The translations under genes were made by a program, and so were the position numbers. The notes under the pieces are model-generated. The model made no database searches, was not told the DNA's origin, and was given only the letters and a program-made list of their open reading frames with translations. Positions 42,273 to 52,101 of a stretch of DNA of 64,000 nucleotides are shown here, in pieces. Each line of letters begins with the position of its first letter. Within the stretch, counting starts at the first letter, position 1. Source of the DNA: an uncultured Collinsella sp. (lineage in GTDB: Bacteria > Actinomycetota > Coriobacteriia > Coriobacteriales > Coriobacteriaceae); assembly GCA_900545605.1 (NCBI GenBank), contig UQZL01000002.1, forward strand, positions 55,083-119,082. The letters run 5' to 3'.

Positions 42273-43277
42273 CTAGCGCCAATCGCGCACCGTATCGCCC
42301 TCGACGAGCACGCCCGGAAACAGCATGTGCTCCACACCGGGCGCAACGCCCTCGGCGCCGGCAATCTTGTCGACCGCCCACATGCCGACGTGCTTGTTGT
42401 CAAAGCGCACCGTGGTCAGGCGACAATCGGGCACGATATCGCCCAGACTATCATCAACACCCACCACGCTCACGTCCTGGGGCACGCACTTTCCGCGCGA
42501 CTCGAGCCCGCGAATGCAGCCGTAGGCCATGGCGTCGTTGGAGGCATAAATGGCGGTACAGGTCGGATCATCCGCCAGAGCCTGGCCTGCGGCATATCCG
42601 CTCTGTGCCGTCCAATCCCCACGGACGAGTCGCGGCGGCTCAATGCCATGCGCACGCAATGTCTCGCGCCAGCCTTCCTCGCGCCGCATGCCCGAAAGCG
42701 AGCGCTCGGGACACGAAATAAAGTGCACGGTTTTGTGCCCCCGCCCCAGCAAGTACTCGACCACCTGGCGCGAGCAATCGAACTGGTCGTTATCGACCGT
42801 TGAACAGAGCGGGTGCTCCAGCATGGTAACGAGCACCGTCTGCATGCCGGGCAGCGGCTCGAAGGTGCCAAAGTCCGCCGGCATGCGATTCATGATCACG
42901 ACCATGCCGTCTACCGGCAGCGCGCTCATACGCGACGATGCGCTCTCGAGGGTATAGGGATGTCCATCTACTTTAGTGAGGGTGATGGCATAGCCATGTT
43001 TGTCGGCCGCGGCGGCAAAGCCCTCCATACGGTCGAGGTTGCCGGTACCGGTAATGTTGAACATGGCGACGCCGACGGTCTTAAACTTGCCACGGCGCAG
43101 CGATCGACCGGCAAAATTGGGGCGATACCCCAGCTCGCGCATGGCGGCACGCACGCGTTCCTTGGTCTCGGGGCGCACACTGGGCGAATCGTGCACGGTG
43201 CGCGAGACCGTCTGCTCCGAGACGCCCGCGAGGCGCGCCACGTCTTTGACAGATACCGATTTTTTAACAGCGGCCAT
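42273..43277 (-). CDS. LacI-family repressor, paralogue 2 (next to lacEG)
   Basis: A 334-residue LacI regulator with helix-turn-helix SVKDVARLAGVSEQTVSRTV (recognition residues SEQ), hinge GYRPNFAGRSLRRGKF and a sugar-binding domain with VVGVDDSLGDI. It is divergent from lacE and is followed on its own strand by lacF. The promoter region of lacE carries two inverted copies of an 18-bp site, AATGTTRACGTTGCCATT (R is A or G), which fit as its operators. The effector is probably a phosphorylated galactoside or lactose-derived sugar. Confidence 0.9.
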   Translation of the reverse strand: MAAVKKSVSVKDVARLAGVSEQTVSRTVHDSPSVRPETKERVRAAMRELGYRPNFAGRSLRRGKFKTVGVAMFNITGTGNLDRMEGFAAAADKHGYAITLTKVDGHPYTLESASSRMSALPVDGMVVIMNRMPADFGTFEPLPGMQTVLVTMLEHPLCSTVDNDQFDCSRQVVEYLLGRGHKTVHFISCPERSLSGMRREEGWRETLRAHGIEPPRLVRGDWTAQSGYAAGQALADDPTCTAIYASNDAMAYGCIRGLESRGKCVPQDVSVVGVDDSLGDIVPDCRLTTVRFDNKHVGMWAVDKIAGAEGVAPGVEHMLFPGVLVEGDTVRDWR

Positions 43278-43369
43278 AGGTCGATCTTTCTATGTCAACG
43301 ATGCCATTGGTGGCACCCTACGCAGTCAAATGAAACGTCTTCAAGTATATCTAACGCCTCCCCCACCAT

Positions 43370-43573
43370 ACGCTCACCACCCAAAACCTACCGTTCACCG
43401 ACATTTTTGCTTCCCCGAACGGCTTTTGGCGCCCAAATGTTAACGTTGCCATTGTGCAAACACAGAGCCACCGGGCGGCTCAAACGTTTACGCGTAAGGA
43501 ATCGACGGTTCGCAGGCACAGGAACCACCGGTTCGCTTCTTTTTATGTGTCACAAAATGGCAACGTCAACATT
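43370..43573. promoter_or_regulatory. lacE/LacI-2 divergent region: two operators and paired boxes
   Basis: AATGTTAACGTTGCCATT (43436-43453) and the inverted AATGGCAACGTCAACATT (43556-43573) are candidate operators 120 bp apart, suited to looping. ACGCTCACCA (43370) and CCGTTCACCG (43391) lie 21 bp apart. Confidence 0.7.
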
Positions 43574-43634
43574 TTGGCAACCGAAAGTCAAAAGCTACCA
43601 TCGTTGCTAACCCACCGACTCTTAGGAGCATTGC

Positions 43635-45401
43635 ATGGAGCAACTCATCGCCATCATCGAAAAGGGCCAGCCCTTTTTCAACGCGATCGCCCGCAACAAG
43701 TACCTCAAGGCGATCCGCGACGGCTTTATCTCCGTCATCCCCATCATCATCTTCTCGTCCATCTTCTGCCTGGTAGCCTCGGTCCCCAACATCTGGGGTT
43801 TCTACTGGCCCGATGACATCAACAACGCCCTGTGGAAGTGCTACAACTACTCCATGGGCATCCTGGCCATCGCCTGCGCCGCCACCACGGCCAAGCACTT
43901 CGCCGACGCTCAGAACCGCGATCTGCCCAAGAACAACCAGATCAACTTCATCTCGTGCATGTGCGCGGCCATCATCGGCTTCTTGCTCCTTTCGAGCGAC
44001 ACCATCGCCACGGACGCCGCCAGCGGCTTCAACACCACCTACCTTGGTTCCAAGGGCCTGCTGACCGCTTTCATCGCTGCGTTTGTGACCGGCATCATCT
44101 ACAAGTTCTTCATTAAGCGCAACATCACCGTCAAGATGCCCGAGCAGGTCCCGCCCAACATCTCGCAGACCTTTAAGGACATCATCCCCTTCTCCGTCTG
44201 CATCACCGTCTTTTGGGTCTTTGACATCGTCTTCCGCGCTGCTTTTGGCTTCTGCTTTGCCCAGGGCGTCATCCAGGTGTTCCAGCCCCTGTTCACCGCT
44301 GCCGATGGCTACATCGGCCTCGCTGTGATCTACGGCGCCATGAGCCTGTTCTGGTTCGTGGGCGTCCACGGCCCCTCGATCGTCGAGCCCGCCATCGCCG
44401 CCGCCCTCGTTGCCAACATGACCGACAACCTGGCTGCGTTCCAGGCTGGCCAGCACGCTTCCGCTGTCCTGACCCAGGGTGCCCAGTACTTCGTCGTCTG
44501 CATGGGCGGCACCGGCGCCACGCTCGTCCTGGTCTTTATGTTCTGCTTCCTGGCCAAGTCCCAGGAGATGCGCGCCGTCGGTAAGGCCGCTATCGTTCCC
44601 GTGTGCTTTGCCGTCAACGAGCCGCTGCTGTTCGCCGCACCCATCGTGCTCAACCCCGTCTTCTTTGTCCCGTTTGTCTTTGCCCCGATCGCCAACATCT
44701 GGATCCTCAAGATCTTTATCGACTTCTTGGGCATGAACGGCTTTATGTACACCCTGCCCTGGACTGTCCCCGGCCCCATCGGCACCATCATGGGCCTGGG
44801 CTTCCAGCCGCTCGCCTTTGTGATGCTCGCCCTTATCCTGGTCGTCGACTTCGTTCTGTACTACCCGTTCTTCCGTGCCTACGACGCCCAGAAGTGCGCC
44901 GAGGAGGCCGAGATTTCCCAAGAGGAGCTCGCCGCCAAGAACGCCGAGAAGGCCGCCAAGCTCAGCGATGCCTTCCAGGGCAAGGCTGACGCCAAGAGCG
45001 TTGCCGCCGGCGCTGCTGCCGAGGCCGTGAAGGCCGACGCCCCCGCCGCTGTCGCCACTGAGGCAACGACCGCCAGCGACCTCAACGGCAAGCGCGTACT
45101 CGTGCTCTGCCAGGGTGGCGGAACCTCGGGCCTGCTCGCCAACGCGCTGGCCAAGGCCGCCAAGGAGCGCGGCATCAATCTTGAGACCGCTGCCGAGGCA
45201 TATGGTAACCACGTCGACATGCTCCCCGACTTTGACCTGGTCGTCCTGGCCCCGCAGGCTGCCAGCTACTTGGCCGACCTGCAGAAGGACTGCGAGCGCG
45301 TGGGCAACAAGTGCGTCGCCTGTCGCGGTAAGCAGTACATCGAGCTCTCCCAGAACGGCGATAAGTCTCTCGCCTTCGTCTCCGAGCAGCTTTCGAAGTA
45401 A
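43635..45401 (+). CDS. lacE: PTS lactose-specific EIICB permease
   Basis: A 588-residue membrane protein that imports and phosphorylates a beta-galactoside. Residues about 1-430 are the EIIC channel domain with the conserved WFVGVHGPSIVEP, GGTGAT, VNEPLLFAAPIVLNP and MNGF motifs. An alanine-rich linker of about 55 residues follows. The EIIB domain has its phospho-cysteine at Cys492 (VLVLCQGGGTSGLLAN). It needs an EIIA such as the LacF at 41720. It is followed 66 bases later by lacG. Regulation is probably by the divergent LacI protein. Confidence 0.93.
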   Translation: MEQLIAIIEKGQPFFNAIARNKYLKAIRDGFISVIPIIIFSSIFCLVASVPNIWGFYWPDDINNALWKCYNYSMGILAIACAATTAKHFADAQNRDLPKNNQINFISCMCAAIIGFLLLSSDTIATDAASGFNTTYLGSKGLLTAFIAAFVTGIIYKFFIKRNITVKMPEQVPPNISQTFKDIIPFSVCITVFWVFDIVFRAAFGFCFAQGVIQVFQPLFTAADGYIGLAVIYGAMSLFWFVGVHGPSIVEPAIAAALVANMTDNLAAFQAGQHASAVLTQGAQYFVVCMGGTGATLVLVFMFCFLAKSQEMRAVGKAAIVPVCFAVNEPLLFAAPIVLNPVFFVPFVFAPIANIWILKIFIDFLGMNGFMYTLPWTVPGPIGTIMGLGFQPLAFVMLALILVVDFVLYYPFFRAYDAQKCAEEAEISQEELAAKNAEKAAKLSDAFQGKADAKSVAAGAAAEAVKADAPAAVATEATTASDLNGKRVLVLCQGGGTSGLLANALAKAAKERGINLETAAEAYGNHVDMLPDFDLVVLAPQAASYLADLQKDCERVGNKCVACRGKQYIELSQNGDKSLAFVSEQLSK

Positions 45402-45467
45402 GTAACGCTCAGGGCCAGCCGACCATCCAAGACCGGCTGGTCCTTCGATTTAGACGATTGGATCATC

Positions 45468-46907
45468 ATGTCCGTTAACCCTGCTAGCGTCACCAACCCG
45501 CCCGCGCAGTTTCCCGAGGACTTTGTCTTTGGCGGCGCTACCGCTGCCTACCAGGTAGAGGGCGAGACCCGCACCCACGGTAAGGGCAAAGTCGCCTGGG
45601 ACGACTTCTTGGAGGCCCAGGGGCGCTTTTCCCCCGATCCCGCTTCGGACTTCTACAACCAGTACCCCGTCGATCTGGAGCTGTGCGAGGAGTTCGGCAT
45701 CAACGGCATTCGCCTCTCCATTGCCTGGAGCCGCATCTTCCCCAACGGCACCGGCGAGATCAACCCCGAGGGCGTGCAGTTCTACCACGATCTCTTCGCC
45801 GAGTGCCACAAGCACCACGTTGAGCCGTTTGTCACGCTGCATCACTTTGACACGCCGCTGCCCCTCTTTGAGAAGGGCGACTTCCTCAACCGCGAGACCA
45901 TCGACGCCTTTGTGGACTTTGCCACCTTCTGCTTTAAGGAGTATGCCGACCAGGTGACCTACTGGTTCACCTTTAACGAGATCTGGGCCGACGCCTCCAA
46001 CACCTACATCGAGGGCACCTTCCCCGGTGGCGTCAAGGCGCATCTTGCCGAGGCCTTCCAGTGCGAGCACAACATGATGCTCGCCCACGCCAAGGCAGTG
46101 CTGGCCTTCCACAACGGCGGCTTTAAGGGCAAAATCGGCGTCATTCAGTCGTTGGAGTTCAAGTACCCGCTCAACGAGAACGACCCCGCCGACATCAAGG
46201 CCGCCAACAACGAGCACGTGCTGCAGAACCAGTTTTTGCTCGACGCCACCTTCCGCGGCGACTACGCGCCCGACACCATCGAGTGCGCCAACCGCCTGGC
46301 TGCCGTCTCGGGCGGCACCATCGAGATCCTAGACGAGGATCTGGAAATCATGCGCGAGGCCGCGCTCTACAACGACTACCTGGGCGTTAACAACTACCAG
46401 TGCCGTTTCTTGAAGGCTTACGACGGCGAGAACGACCTGCACCACAATGGTACGGGCGAGAAGGGCACCGGCCGCTGGCGCGTCAAGGGCATTGGCGAGC
46501 ACGTGAACAAGCCTGGCATCCCTACCACCGACTGGGACTGGATCATCTATCCCGAGGGCCTGTTCGATCTGCTCGTCTACATTAAGCAGCGCTACCCCAA
46601 CTACAAGCAGATCTTCATCACCGAAAACGGCATGGGCTACAAGGACCCCTACAAGGACGGTTTTGTGGACGACCAGCCGCGCATCGACTACATCGAGCAG
46701 CACCTGCGCTGGTTGCTCAAGGCCATGGAGGTGGGCGTCAACGTGGGCGGCTACTTCCTGTGGAGCCTGCAGGATCAGTTTTCCTGGACCAATGGCTACA
46801 ACAAGCGCTATGGCTTCTTCTACGTTGACTTTGAAACCCAGAAGCGCACGCCCAAGGCAAGCGCATACTGGTATAAGCACGTGGCGCAGACCCGTCGTCT
46901 GGACTAG
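45468..46907 (+). CDS. lacG: 6-phospho-beta-galactosidase (GH1), copy 1
   Basis: Hydrolyses lactose-6-phosphate to glucose and galactose-6-phosphate. The 479-residue GH1 enzyme has the acid/base Glu171 (FTFNEIWAD), the nucleophile Glu386 (ITENGMGYKD) and the phosphate-binding region FSWTNGYNKRYGFFYVD. The N-terminal FPEDFVFGGATAAYQVEG is standard for the family. The gene is downstream of lacE, and its product feeds LacAB. A terminator follows. Confidence 0.92.
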   Translation: MSVNPASVTNPPAQFPEDFVFGGATAAYQVEGETRTHGKGKVAWDDFLEAQGRFSPDPASDFYNQYPVDLELCEEFGINGIRLSIAWSRIFPNGTGEINPEGVQFYHDLFAECHKHHVEPFVTLHHFDTPLPLFEKGDFLNRETIDAFVDFATFCFKEYADQVTYWFTFNEIWADASNTYIEGTFPGGVKAHLAEAFQCEHNMMLAHAKAVLAFHNGGFKGKIGVIQSLEFKYPLNENDPADIKAANNEHVLQNQFLLDATFRGDYAPDTIECANRLAAVSGGTIEILDEDLEIMREAALYNDYLGVNNYQCRFLKAYDGENDLHHNGTGEKGTGRWRVKGIGEHVNKPGIPTTDWDWIIYPEGLFDLLVYIKQRYPNYKQIFITENGMGYKDPYKDGFVDDQPRIDYIEQHLRWLLKAMEVGVNVGGYFLWSLQDQFSWTNGYNKRYGFFYVDFETQKRTPKASAYWYKHVAQTRRLD

Positions 46908-46951
46908 CGGCTGGCGGGGTCGCCTGCCCACATAACCTGTCCCCATTTCTC

Positions 46952-46998
46952 AGCCGGGGGCGGCACGTCACACGGCGCGCCGCCCCCGGCCTTTTTTG
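46952..46998 (+). terminator. Terminator after lacEG
   Basis: CCGGGGGCGGC pairs with GCCGCCCCCGG, followed by CCTTTTTTGG. Confidence 0.85.
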
Positions 46999-47016
46999 GG
47001 CGGTTCGGGGGCCGCT

Positions 47017-47159
47017 TGTCTCAATCTGTAACATCTAGCCGAGTTTTTGGGTCCAAGCTGTTACAGATTGAGACGAACAGGATTGCTCTTTCCGAAGAAT
47101 CTAAATCTGTAACACGTAGCCCGCTTTTGACCGTCTACCTGTTACAAATCGAGACAAAC
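47017..47159. repeat. BIME-like array 1: two palindromic units
   Basis: Units at 47017-47078 (loop type A) and 47099-47159 (type B) start 82 bp apart. Each pairs CAATCTGTAAC (or AAATCTGTAAC) with GTTACAGATTG (or GTTACAAATCG). The second unit begins TCTAAATC, the variant seen in the last unit of every array. Confidence 0.8.
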
Positions 47160-47169
47160 GGAGTAGGAC

Positions 47170-48198
47170 CTAACCCCGTATGTCCCTAACAGTCGAGCGT
47201 TCGACCAGCGTACTCGGCACATGAATCGCCTCGATAGACGAGCTCTCTCCAATCGCCGCCTCAAACGCAAGCTTACCGACACCGCGCAAATCAAATCGCA
47301 GCGTCGTCAGCCGATTGTGAGGAACAAGTCCCTCGAGTGCGTCGTCGATACCAACCACGCTCACGTCGTCGGGCACGGACAGGCCCGCGTTCTCGAGCGC
47401 GGCGATAACGCCCAGCGCCATCTGGTCATTTGCCGCAAGCACGGCAGTCGGCGCCTGCGACCCGCCGGCAAGCACCTCGGCCGCAATCCGCTCGCCCATG
47501 GCGTACCCACTGTCCGCACTCCAATCGCCACGCAGCATCGGAGCGGCATCGACATGAGCACGACCCAGCGTATCGCGCCAACCGGCCTCACGAAAACGCG
47601 AGGAAATCGAGTTTTCCGGACCCGCCACAAACCGCATATTCGAGTGACCATGTTCCAGCAGATAATTGGTCAACAGCTCGCACGAACCATACTGGTCGGA
47701 GTCGATCGTCGTGCAGCGCGGATGCGCATACATGGACAGGATGACCGTTCGCACTCCCGGCTGGGGAACAAACTCCTCAAAATCGGGAGCCATGCGGTTC
47801 ATGTTGAGAATCATGCCGTCGACGGGTCGCTCGACCATGCGGCGCGAGGCATCGGCAAGTGCATAGGGCTTGTCGCCGCCCATCTCGATCATAGTGACGG
47901 CAAAATCGTGCTCGCGCGCCGCTTGCATGATACCCTCGAGCGTCGCCAGGTTACCGACACGTGTGATGTTGTACATGCACAGGCCAATAGAACGATACGA
48001 CCCGCCGCGCAACGCCGCTCCAGCAAAATTGGGACGAAAGCCCAGCTCTTCCATGGCGGCCAGCACACGCTTGCGCGTCTTTTCCGTCACGTTGGGCATA
48101 CCGTTGACCACGCGAGACACAGTCTGGCGGCTCACGCCAGCGAGCGCCGCAACCTCTGCCGCGCTCGCCGAACGACCATTCCTTGTCTGCTGATCCAT
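47170..48198 (-). CDS. LacI-family repressor, paralogue 3
   Basis: A 342-residue LacI regulator with helix-turn-helix SAAEVAALAGVSRQTVSRVVNG (recognition residues SRQ), hinge GFRPNFAGAALRGGSY and a sensor domain with the VVGIDDALEGL motif. Start choice is uncertain: ATG 48198 has GGAAGG very close by; a GTG at 48207 and an ATG at 48255 are alternatives, and the latter would abut an operator-like site. It is divergent from a GH1 gene, and two ATGTTMACGTGCTCATT sites (M is A or C) lie between them. The likely effector is a phosphorylated beta-glucoside or galactoside. Confidence 0.87.
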   Translation of the reverse strand: MDQQTRNGRSASAAEVAALAGVSRQTVSRVVNGMPNVTEKTRKRVLAAMEELGFRPNFAGAALRGGSYRSIGLCMYNITRVGNLATLEGIMQAAREHDFAVTMIEMGGDKPYALADASRRMVERPVDGMILNMNRMAPDFEEFVPQPGVRTVILSMYAHPRCTTIDSDQYGSCELLTNYLLEHGHSNMRFVAGPENSISSRFREAGWRDTLGRAHVDAAPMLRGDWSADSGYAMGERIAAEVLAGGSQAPTAVLAANDQMALGVIAALENAGLSVPDDVSVVGIDDALEGLVPHNRLTTLRFDLRGVGKLAFEAAIGESSSIEAIHVPSTLVERSTVRDIRG

Positions 48199-48258
48199 GC
48201 CTTCCACGCTAACCTGCTTCCCAACTATTCCCCGCGCCCATGGCGCATCGTACATACA

Positions 48259-48429
48259 TTGATAACGTGCTCATGATACCCGAGCCATATACCACAACAT
48301 GAAAACTTCTGTCAATCAAAACCGCTTACCGAACAAATACAACCGTTCGCGGCTGTTTGAAGTTGTTTTGTTTCTATACATCCCAGCCGGATGTTAACGT
48401 GCTCATTGTCAAATGTTCACGTGCTCATT
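48259..48429. promoter_or_regulatory. GH1/LacI-3 divergent region: three operators and paired boxes
   Basis: GATAACGTGCTCAT (48261-48274), ATGTTAACGTGCTCATT (48391-48407) and ATGTTCACGTGCTCATT (48413-48429) share the GTGCTCAT half; the last two lie 22 bp apart. CCGCTTACCG (48322) and CCGTTCGCGG (48343) lie 21 bp apart. Confidence 0.7.
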
Positions 48430-48542
48430 TTGGTTCTAATCATTTTAAGATAGTGTTTATCGGGCTTTTTCACCGCTGAACGCTAACCAGGGAGCCTCCT
48501 GAGCGCAAACGCACAATATCGAACAGCGAGACGAGAGGGTGT

Positions 48543-49991
48543 ATGCATATGTCTTTGCTAAACCGCGTACAGCAGCTGCCGAAGGGCTTTGTTTGGGGCG
48601 CCGCAACCGCCGCGTACCAAACGGAAGGTTCCACGAAGGTGGCAGGCAAGGGTAAGACCATGTGGGACGATTACCTTGTCGCCCAGGGTCGCTTTTTGCC
48701 CGACCCGGCCAGTGATTTCTACAACCGCTACGAGGAGGATATCCGCCTTTCTGCCGAGCATGGACTCAACGCCATCCGTGTGTCCATCGCCTGGACCCGC
48801 ATCTTCCCCAACGGCGACGATGCCGAGCCCCTCGCCGAGGGCGTTAAGCACTACCACGAGCTGTTCGCCTGCTGCAAAAAGTATGGCGTCGAGCCCTATG
48901 TGTCCCTGCATCACTTTGACTCCCCCGCCGCCCTGTTCAACCAGGGCGACTGGCTCAACCGCAAGACCGTCGACGCCTATGTGCGCTATGCCGAGTTCTG
49001 CTTCCGCGAGTTCCGCGAGGTCAAGAATTGGTTCACCATCAACGAGCTCATCAGCCTCTCGCACTCCCAATACATCCAAGGCAACTTCCCGCCCAACCAT
49101 CACTTTGATGTGACGAGCGGCATCCAGAGCCAGCACAACGAGCTCGTTGCCCACGCCCGCGCCGTCAACCTGTATAAGGATCTTGACGAGACCGAGCACC
49201 TGGGCGGACGCATTGGCATGGTCAACGTCCTGACGCCGGCATATCCTGCCACAGACTCGCCCGCCGACCAGCACGCCGCCGACCTGTACAACGCCTTCTA
49301 CACCGACTTCATCATGGACGGCGCCTTCCTGGGTCACTACTCCGCGCGCACCCTCTCACTCATCAACGAGATTCTGCGTGCCAACAACGCCACGCTTACG
49401 GTTGAGGACAGCGACATGGAGGAGCTCGCCAAGGCGGCGCCCCGCAACGATATGTTCGGCCTCAACTACTATCAGTCGGCGTTTATCGCCGCCTACGATG
49501 GCGAGTCCACCAACAGCTTTAACGGCACCGGAGACAAGGGCACCTCGTGCTTTAAGTTTAAGGGCGTCGGGCAGCAGGTCGATATGCCGGGTATCCCCAC
49601 CACCGACTGGGATTGGCTCATCTACCCGCAAGGCCTCTACGACACGCTCAAGCACATCAGCGCCACCTATCCCAACCTCCCCGTCATCTATATCACCGAA
49701 AACGGCCTGGGCCACAAGGACCCCGAGCCCGACGCAAACGGCATCGTCGCCGATCCCGAGCGCATCGACTTTGTCGACCAGCACATGGAGAAGGTGCTCC
49801 GGGCGCGCGCCGAGGGCGTCGACGTCCAGGGCTACTTTATCTGGAGCCTGCAGGACCAGTTCTCGTGGGCCAACGGCTATAACAAGCGCTACGGCCTGTT
49901 CTACATCGACTTCGACACGCAAAAACGCTACATCAAGCAGTCGGCACTCTGGTACAAGGAGCTCGCCGACACTATGGCGGACGCGCAGTAG
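48543..49991 (+). CDS. GH1 phospho-beta-glycosidase, copy 2
   Basis: A 482-residue GH1 hydrolase that probably cleaves a 6-phospho-beta-glucoside or -galactoside imported by the PTS permease downstream. The acid/base is Glu168 (FTINEL) and the nucleophile Glu386 (ITENGLGHKD). The phosphate-site region reads FSWANGYNKRYGLFYID, like the other two copies. It is the most diverged of the three GH1 genes (INEL rather than FNE-I), so a different sugar is likely. The start may be ATG 48543 or ATG 48549, since GAGAGGG fits the second better. A hairpin follows it. Confidence 0.9.
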   Translation: MHMSLLNRVQQLPKGFVWGAATAAYQTEGSTKVAGKGKTMWDDYLVAQGRFLPDPASDFYNRYEEDIRLSAEHGLNAIRVSIAWTRIFPNGDDAEPLAEGVKHYHELFACCKKYGVEPYVSLHHFDSPAALFNQGDWLNRKTVDAYVRYAEFCFREFREVKNWFTINELISLSHSQYIQGNFPPNHHFDVTSGIQSQHNELVAHARAVNLYKDLDETEHLGGRIGMVNVLTPAYPATDSPADQHAADLYNAFYTDFIMDGAFLGHYSARTLSLINEILRANNATLTVEDSDMEELAKAAPRNDMFGLNYYQSAFIAAYDGESTNSFNGTGDKGTSCFKFKGVGQQVDMPGIPTTDWDWLIYPQGLYDTLKHISATYPNLPVIYITENGLGHKDPEPDANGIVADPERIDFVDQHMEKVLRARAEGVDVQGYFIWSLQDQFSWANGYNKRYGLFYIDFDTQKRYIKQSALWYKELADTMADAQ

Positions 49992-50012
49992 CGCATCGCC
50001 TCGCTTTCCCCC

Positions 50013-50059
50013 GAGAGGGGAGCGGCCCTATGCGATACAAACCCAGCCGCTCCCCTCTC
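50013..50059 (+). other. Intra-operon hairpin between GH1 and EIICB genes
   Basis: GAGAGGGGAGCGGC pairs perfectly with GCCGCTCCCCTCTC around 19 bases. No T-tract follows, so it may be a processing or stability element that changes the ratio of the two gene products. Confidence 0.55.
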
Positions 50060-50167
50060 TCCCCCTGGGACCGACCCCGCCTGCACCCGGGCTTTTAGCA
50101 AGCGGGAGACCATATAGGTTTTCAACGTCCATGCCATTAAGATTTCATGCAAAGAGGAGCGTGAACT

Positions 50168-51928
50168 ATGGAATCGATCGTTAAGTTCTTGGAGAAAGGT
50201 CAGCCGTACTTCGACAAGGTCTCTAAGAACATCTACCTTCAGGCCATTAAAGACGGCTTTTTGGCAGCAATGCCCATCATCCTGTCTTCTTCTGTCTTCC
50301 TGCTTATTTCGACCCTGCCGGGCGTTGTCGCCACGGTCGGCGGCTTTACGCTGCCCGACTGGTGGAACGTCGACGTCGTGAACTTCTGCAACAAGGTTTA
50401 CAACTTCACGATGGGCGTCGTGGGCATCATGGTCGCCGGCACCACCGCAAGCGCGCTGACCGGCTCCAAGAACCGCCGCATGCCTGCCGGCAAGGCCATC
50501 AACGCCACGAGCACCATGGTCGCCGCCATGTGCGCTATGCTCATCTTGGCCGTTACCCAGACGAGTGCCAAGATCGACGGCGCCGATGTCTCGGTGTTCT
50601 TTACCGACAACATGGGCACCAAGGGCCTACTGAGCTCCTTTGTCGCCGCATTTGCCACGGTCAACATCTATGCCTTCTGCATTAAGCGAGACATCACCAT
50701 CAAGCTGCCCAAAGAAGTCCCCGGCGCCATCGCCCAGAACTTCCGCGACATCTTCGCCTTCAGCTTCTCCATCCTGTTTGTCGCCGTCATCGACGTTATC
50801 TGCCGCACCTGCTTGGCCGTCCCGTTTGCCAACGTCATCTCCACGCTGGTGAGCCCGCTGTTCGCCGCTGCCGATTCCTACGCCGGCCTCGCCCTCATCT
50901 GGTTCATGATCCCGCTGTTCTGGTTCATGGGCATCCACGGCCCCTCGGTCGTTAAGCCTGCCCTCAACGCCGCGCTGTTTGGCAACATCACCACCAACCT
51001 CGCCACGCTGCAGGCCGGCGGTCACCCCGCCCTCGCCCTGACCGAGAACTTCGGTAACTACATCGGCGAACTCGGCGGCACCGGCGCCACGTTCATTGTC
51101 CCGATCATCTTCCTGCTCTTTATGCGCTCCAAGCAGCTCAAGGCCGTCGGCAAAGCCTCTGTCGTACCCGTGATGTTCGCCGTCAACGAGCCGCTGCTGT
51201 TCGCCGCGCCCATCATCCTCAACCCGTACTTCCTGATCCCGTTCCTGTTTGCCCCCGTGGCCAACGTCCTCATTGGTAAGTTCTTCATCGACTTTTTGGG
51301 CATGAACGGCTTTATCTATGCCATGCCGTGGGCACTCCCCGGACCGATCGGCACCTTCATCGACACCAACTTCCAGCCGATCTCTCTGGTCCTGGTTGTC
51401 GTCCTGCTGGTCGTTGACTTCTTGATCTACTACCCATTCTGCAAGGCCTACGACAACGTCCTGTGCAAGCAGGAGGCCGAGACCCTGGCCGAAGAAGAGG
51501 CCGAGGAGACCAAGGCCGTCAAGACCGCTGCCGCCCCCGCCGTTGAGGCTCCTGTTGTCGAGACCGCTTCTGCCACCGAGGCCTCCGCAGCTCCGTCCGC
51601 CCTTAAGGGCAAGGATCTGAGGGTTCTGGTTCTGTGCGCTGGCGCCGGCACCTCTGCACTGCTCGCCAACGCGCTTAAGGAAGGCGCCGACGAGCTGGGC
51701 ATCGACATTACCGCCAACGCCGGTGCCTACGGCAGCCACTACGCCATCATGGACCAGTACAACGTCATCGTCCTGGCTCCGCAGGTTCGCACCTATTACA
51801 ACGAGATGAAGGCCGACACCGACCGCCTGGGCATCACGCTGCTGTCGCCCAAGGGCAAACAGTACATCGACCTCACTAAGGATCCCAAGGGCGCCGTCGC
51901 CTGGATCGAGGAAAACCTCGAGGCATAA
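50168..51928 (+). CDS. PTS lactose/cellobiose-type EIICB permease, copy 2
   Basis: A 586-residue permease with an EIIC domain in residues about 1-430 (WFMGIHGPSVVKP, GGTGAT, VNEPLLFAAPIILNP), an alanine- and glutamate-rich linker, and an EIIB domain with phospho-cysteine Cys490 (VLVLCAGAGTSALLAN). GAGGAGCG precedes the ATG. It lies 176 bases after the GH1 gene, with a hairpin between. No EIIA is adjacent. The sugar is unknown; a beta-glucoside or beta-galactoside is likely from the family. Confidence 0.92.
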   Translation: MESIVKFLEKGQPYFDKVSKNIYLQAIKDGFLAAMPIILSSSVFLLISTLPGVVATVGGFTLPDWWNVDVVNFCNKVYNFTMGVVGIMVAGTTASALTGSKNRRMPAGKAINATSTMVAAMCAMLILAVTQTSAKIDGADVSVFFTDNMGTKGLLSSFVAAFATVNIYAFCIKRDITIKLPKEVPGAIAQNFRDIFAFSFSILFVAVIDVICRTCLAVPFANVISTLVSPLFAAADSYAGLALIWFMIPLFWFMGIHGPSVVKPALNAALFGNITTNLATLQAGGHPALALTENFGNYIGELGGTGATFIVPIIFLLFMRSKQLKAVGKASVVPVMFAVNEPLLFAAPIILNPYFLIPFLFAPVANVLIGKFFIDFLGMNGFIYAMPWALPGPIGTFIDTNFQPISLVLVVVLLVVDFLIYYPFCKAYDNVLCKQEAETLAEEEAEETKAVKTAAAPAVEAPVVETASATEASAAPSALKGKDLRVLVLCAGAGTSALLANALKEGADELGIDITANAGAYGSHYAIMDQYNVIVLAPQVRTYYNEMKADTDRLGITLLSPKGKQYIDLTKDPKGAVAWIEENLEA

Positions 51929-51960
51929 GACGCTGACACCACCTGCCGCTTGCAGACAAT

Positions 51961-52003
51961 AAATGGCCCGTGCATCAATGTGTGATGCGCGGGCCATTTT
52001 GTT
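51961..52003 (+). terminator. Terminator after EIICB copy 2
   Basis: AAATGGCCCG pairs with CGGGCCATTT, with inner GCATCA/TGATGC pairs, followed by TGTTT. Confidence 0.85.
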
Positions 52004-52026
52004 TAGACCGCACCCGTCCTCCTGTT

Positions 52027-52088
52027 CATCTCAATCTGTAACATCTAGCCGAGTTTTCGGGTCCCACCTGTTACAGACTTAGACGAGC
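52027..52088. repeat. BIME-like singleton (type A, degenerate right end)
   Basis: It matches the type A units elsewhere, but its right end reads GTTACAGACTTAGAC, with two changes. It lies between the terminator and the convergent LacI gene. Confidence 0.75.
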
Positions 52089-52101
52089 AGGCCGAGCACG
52101 T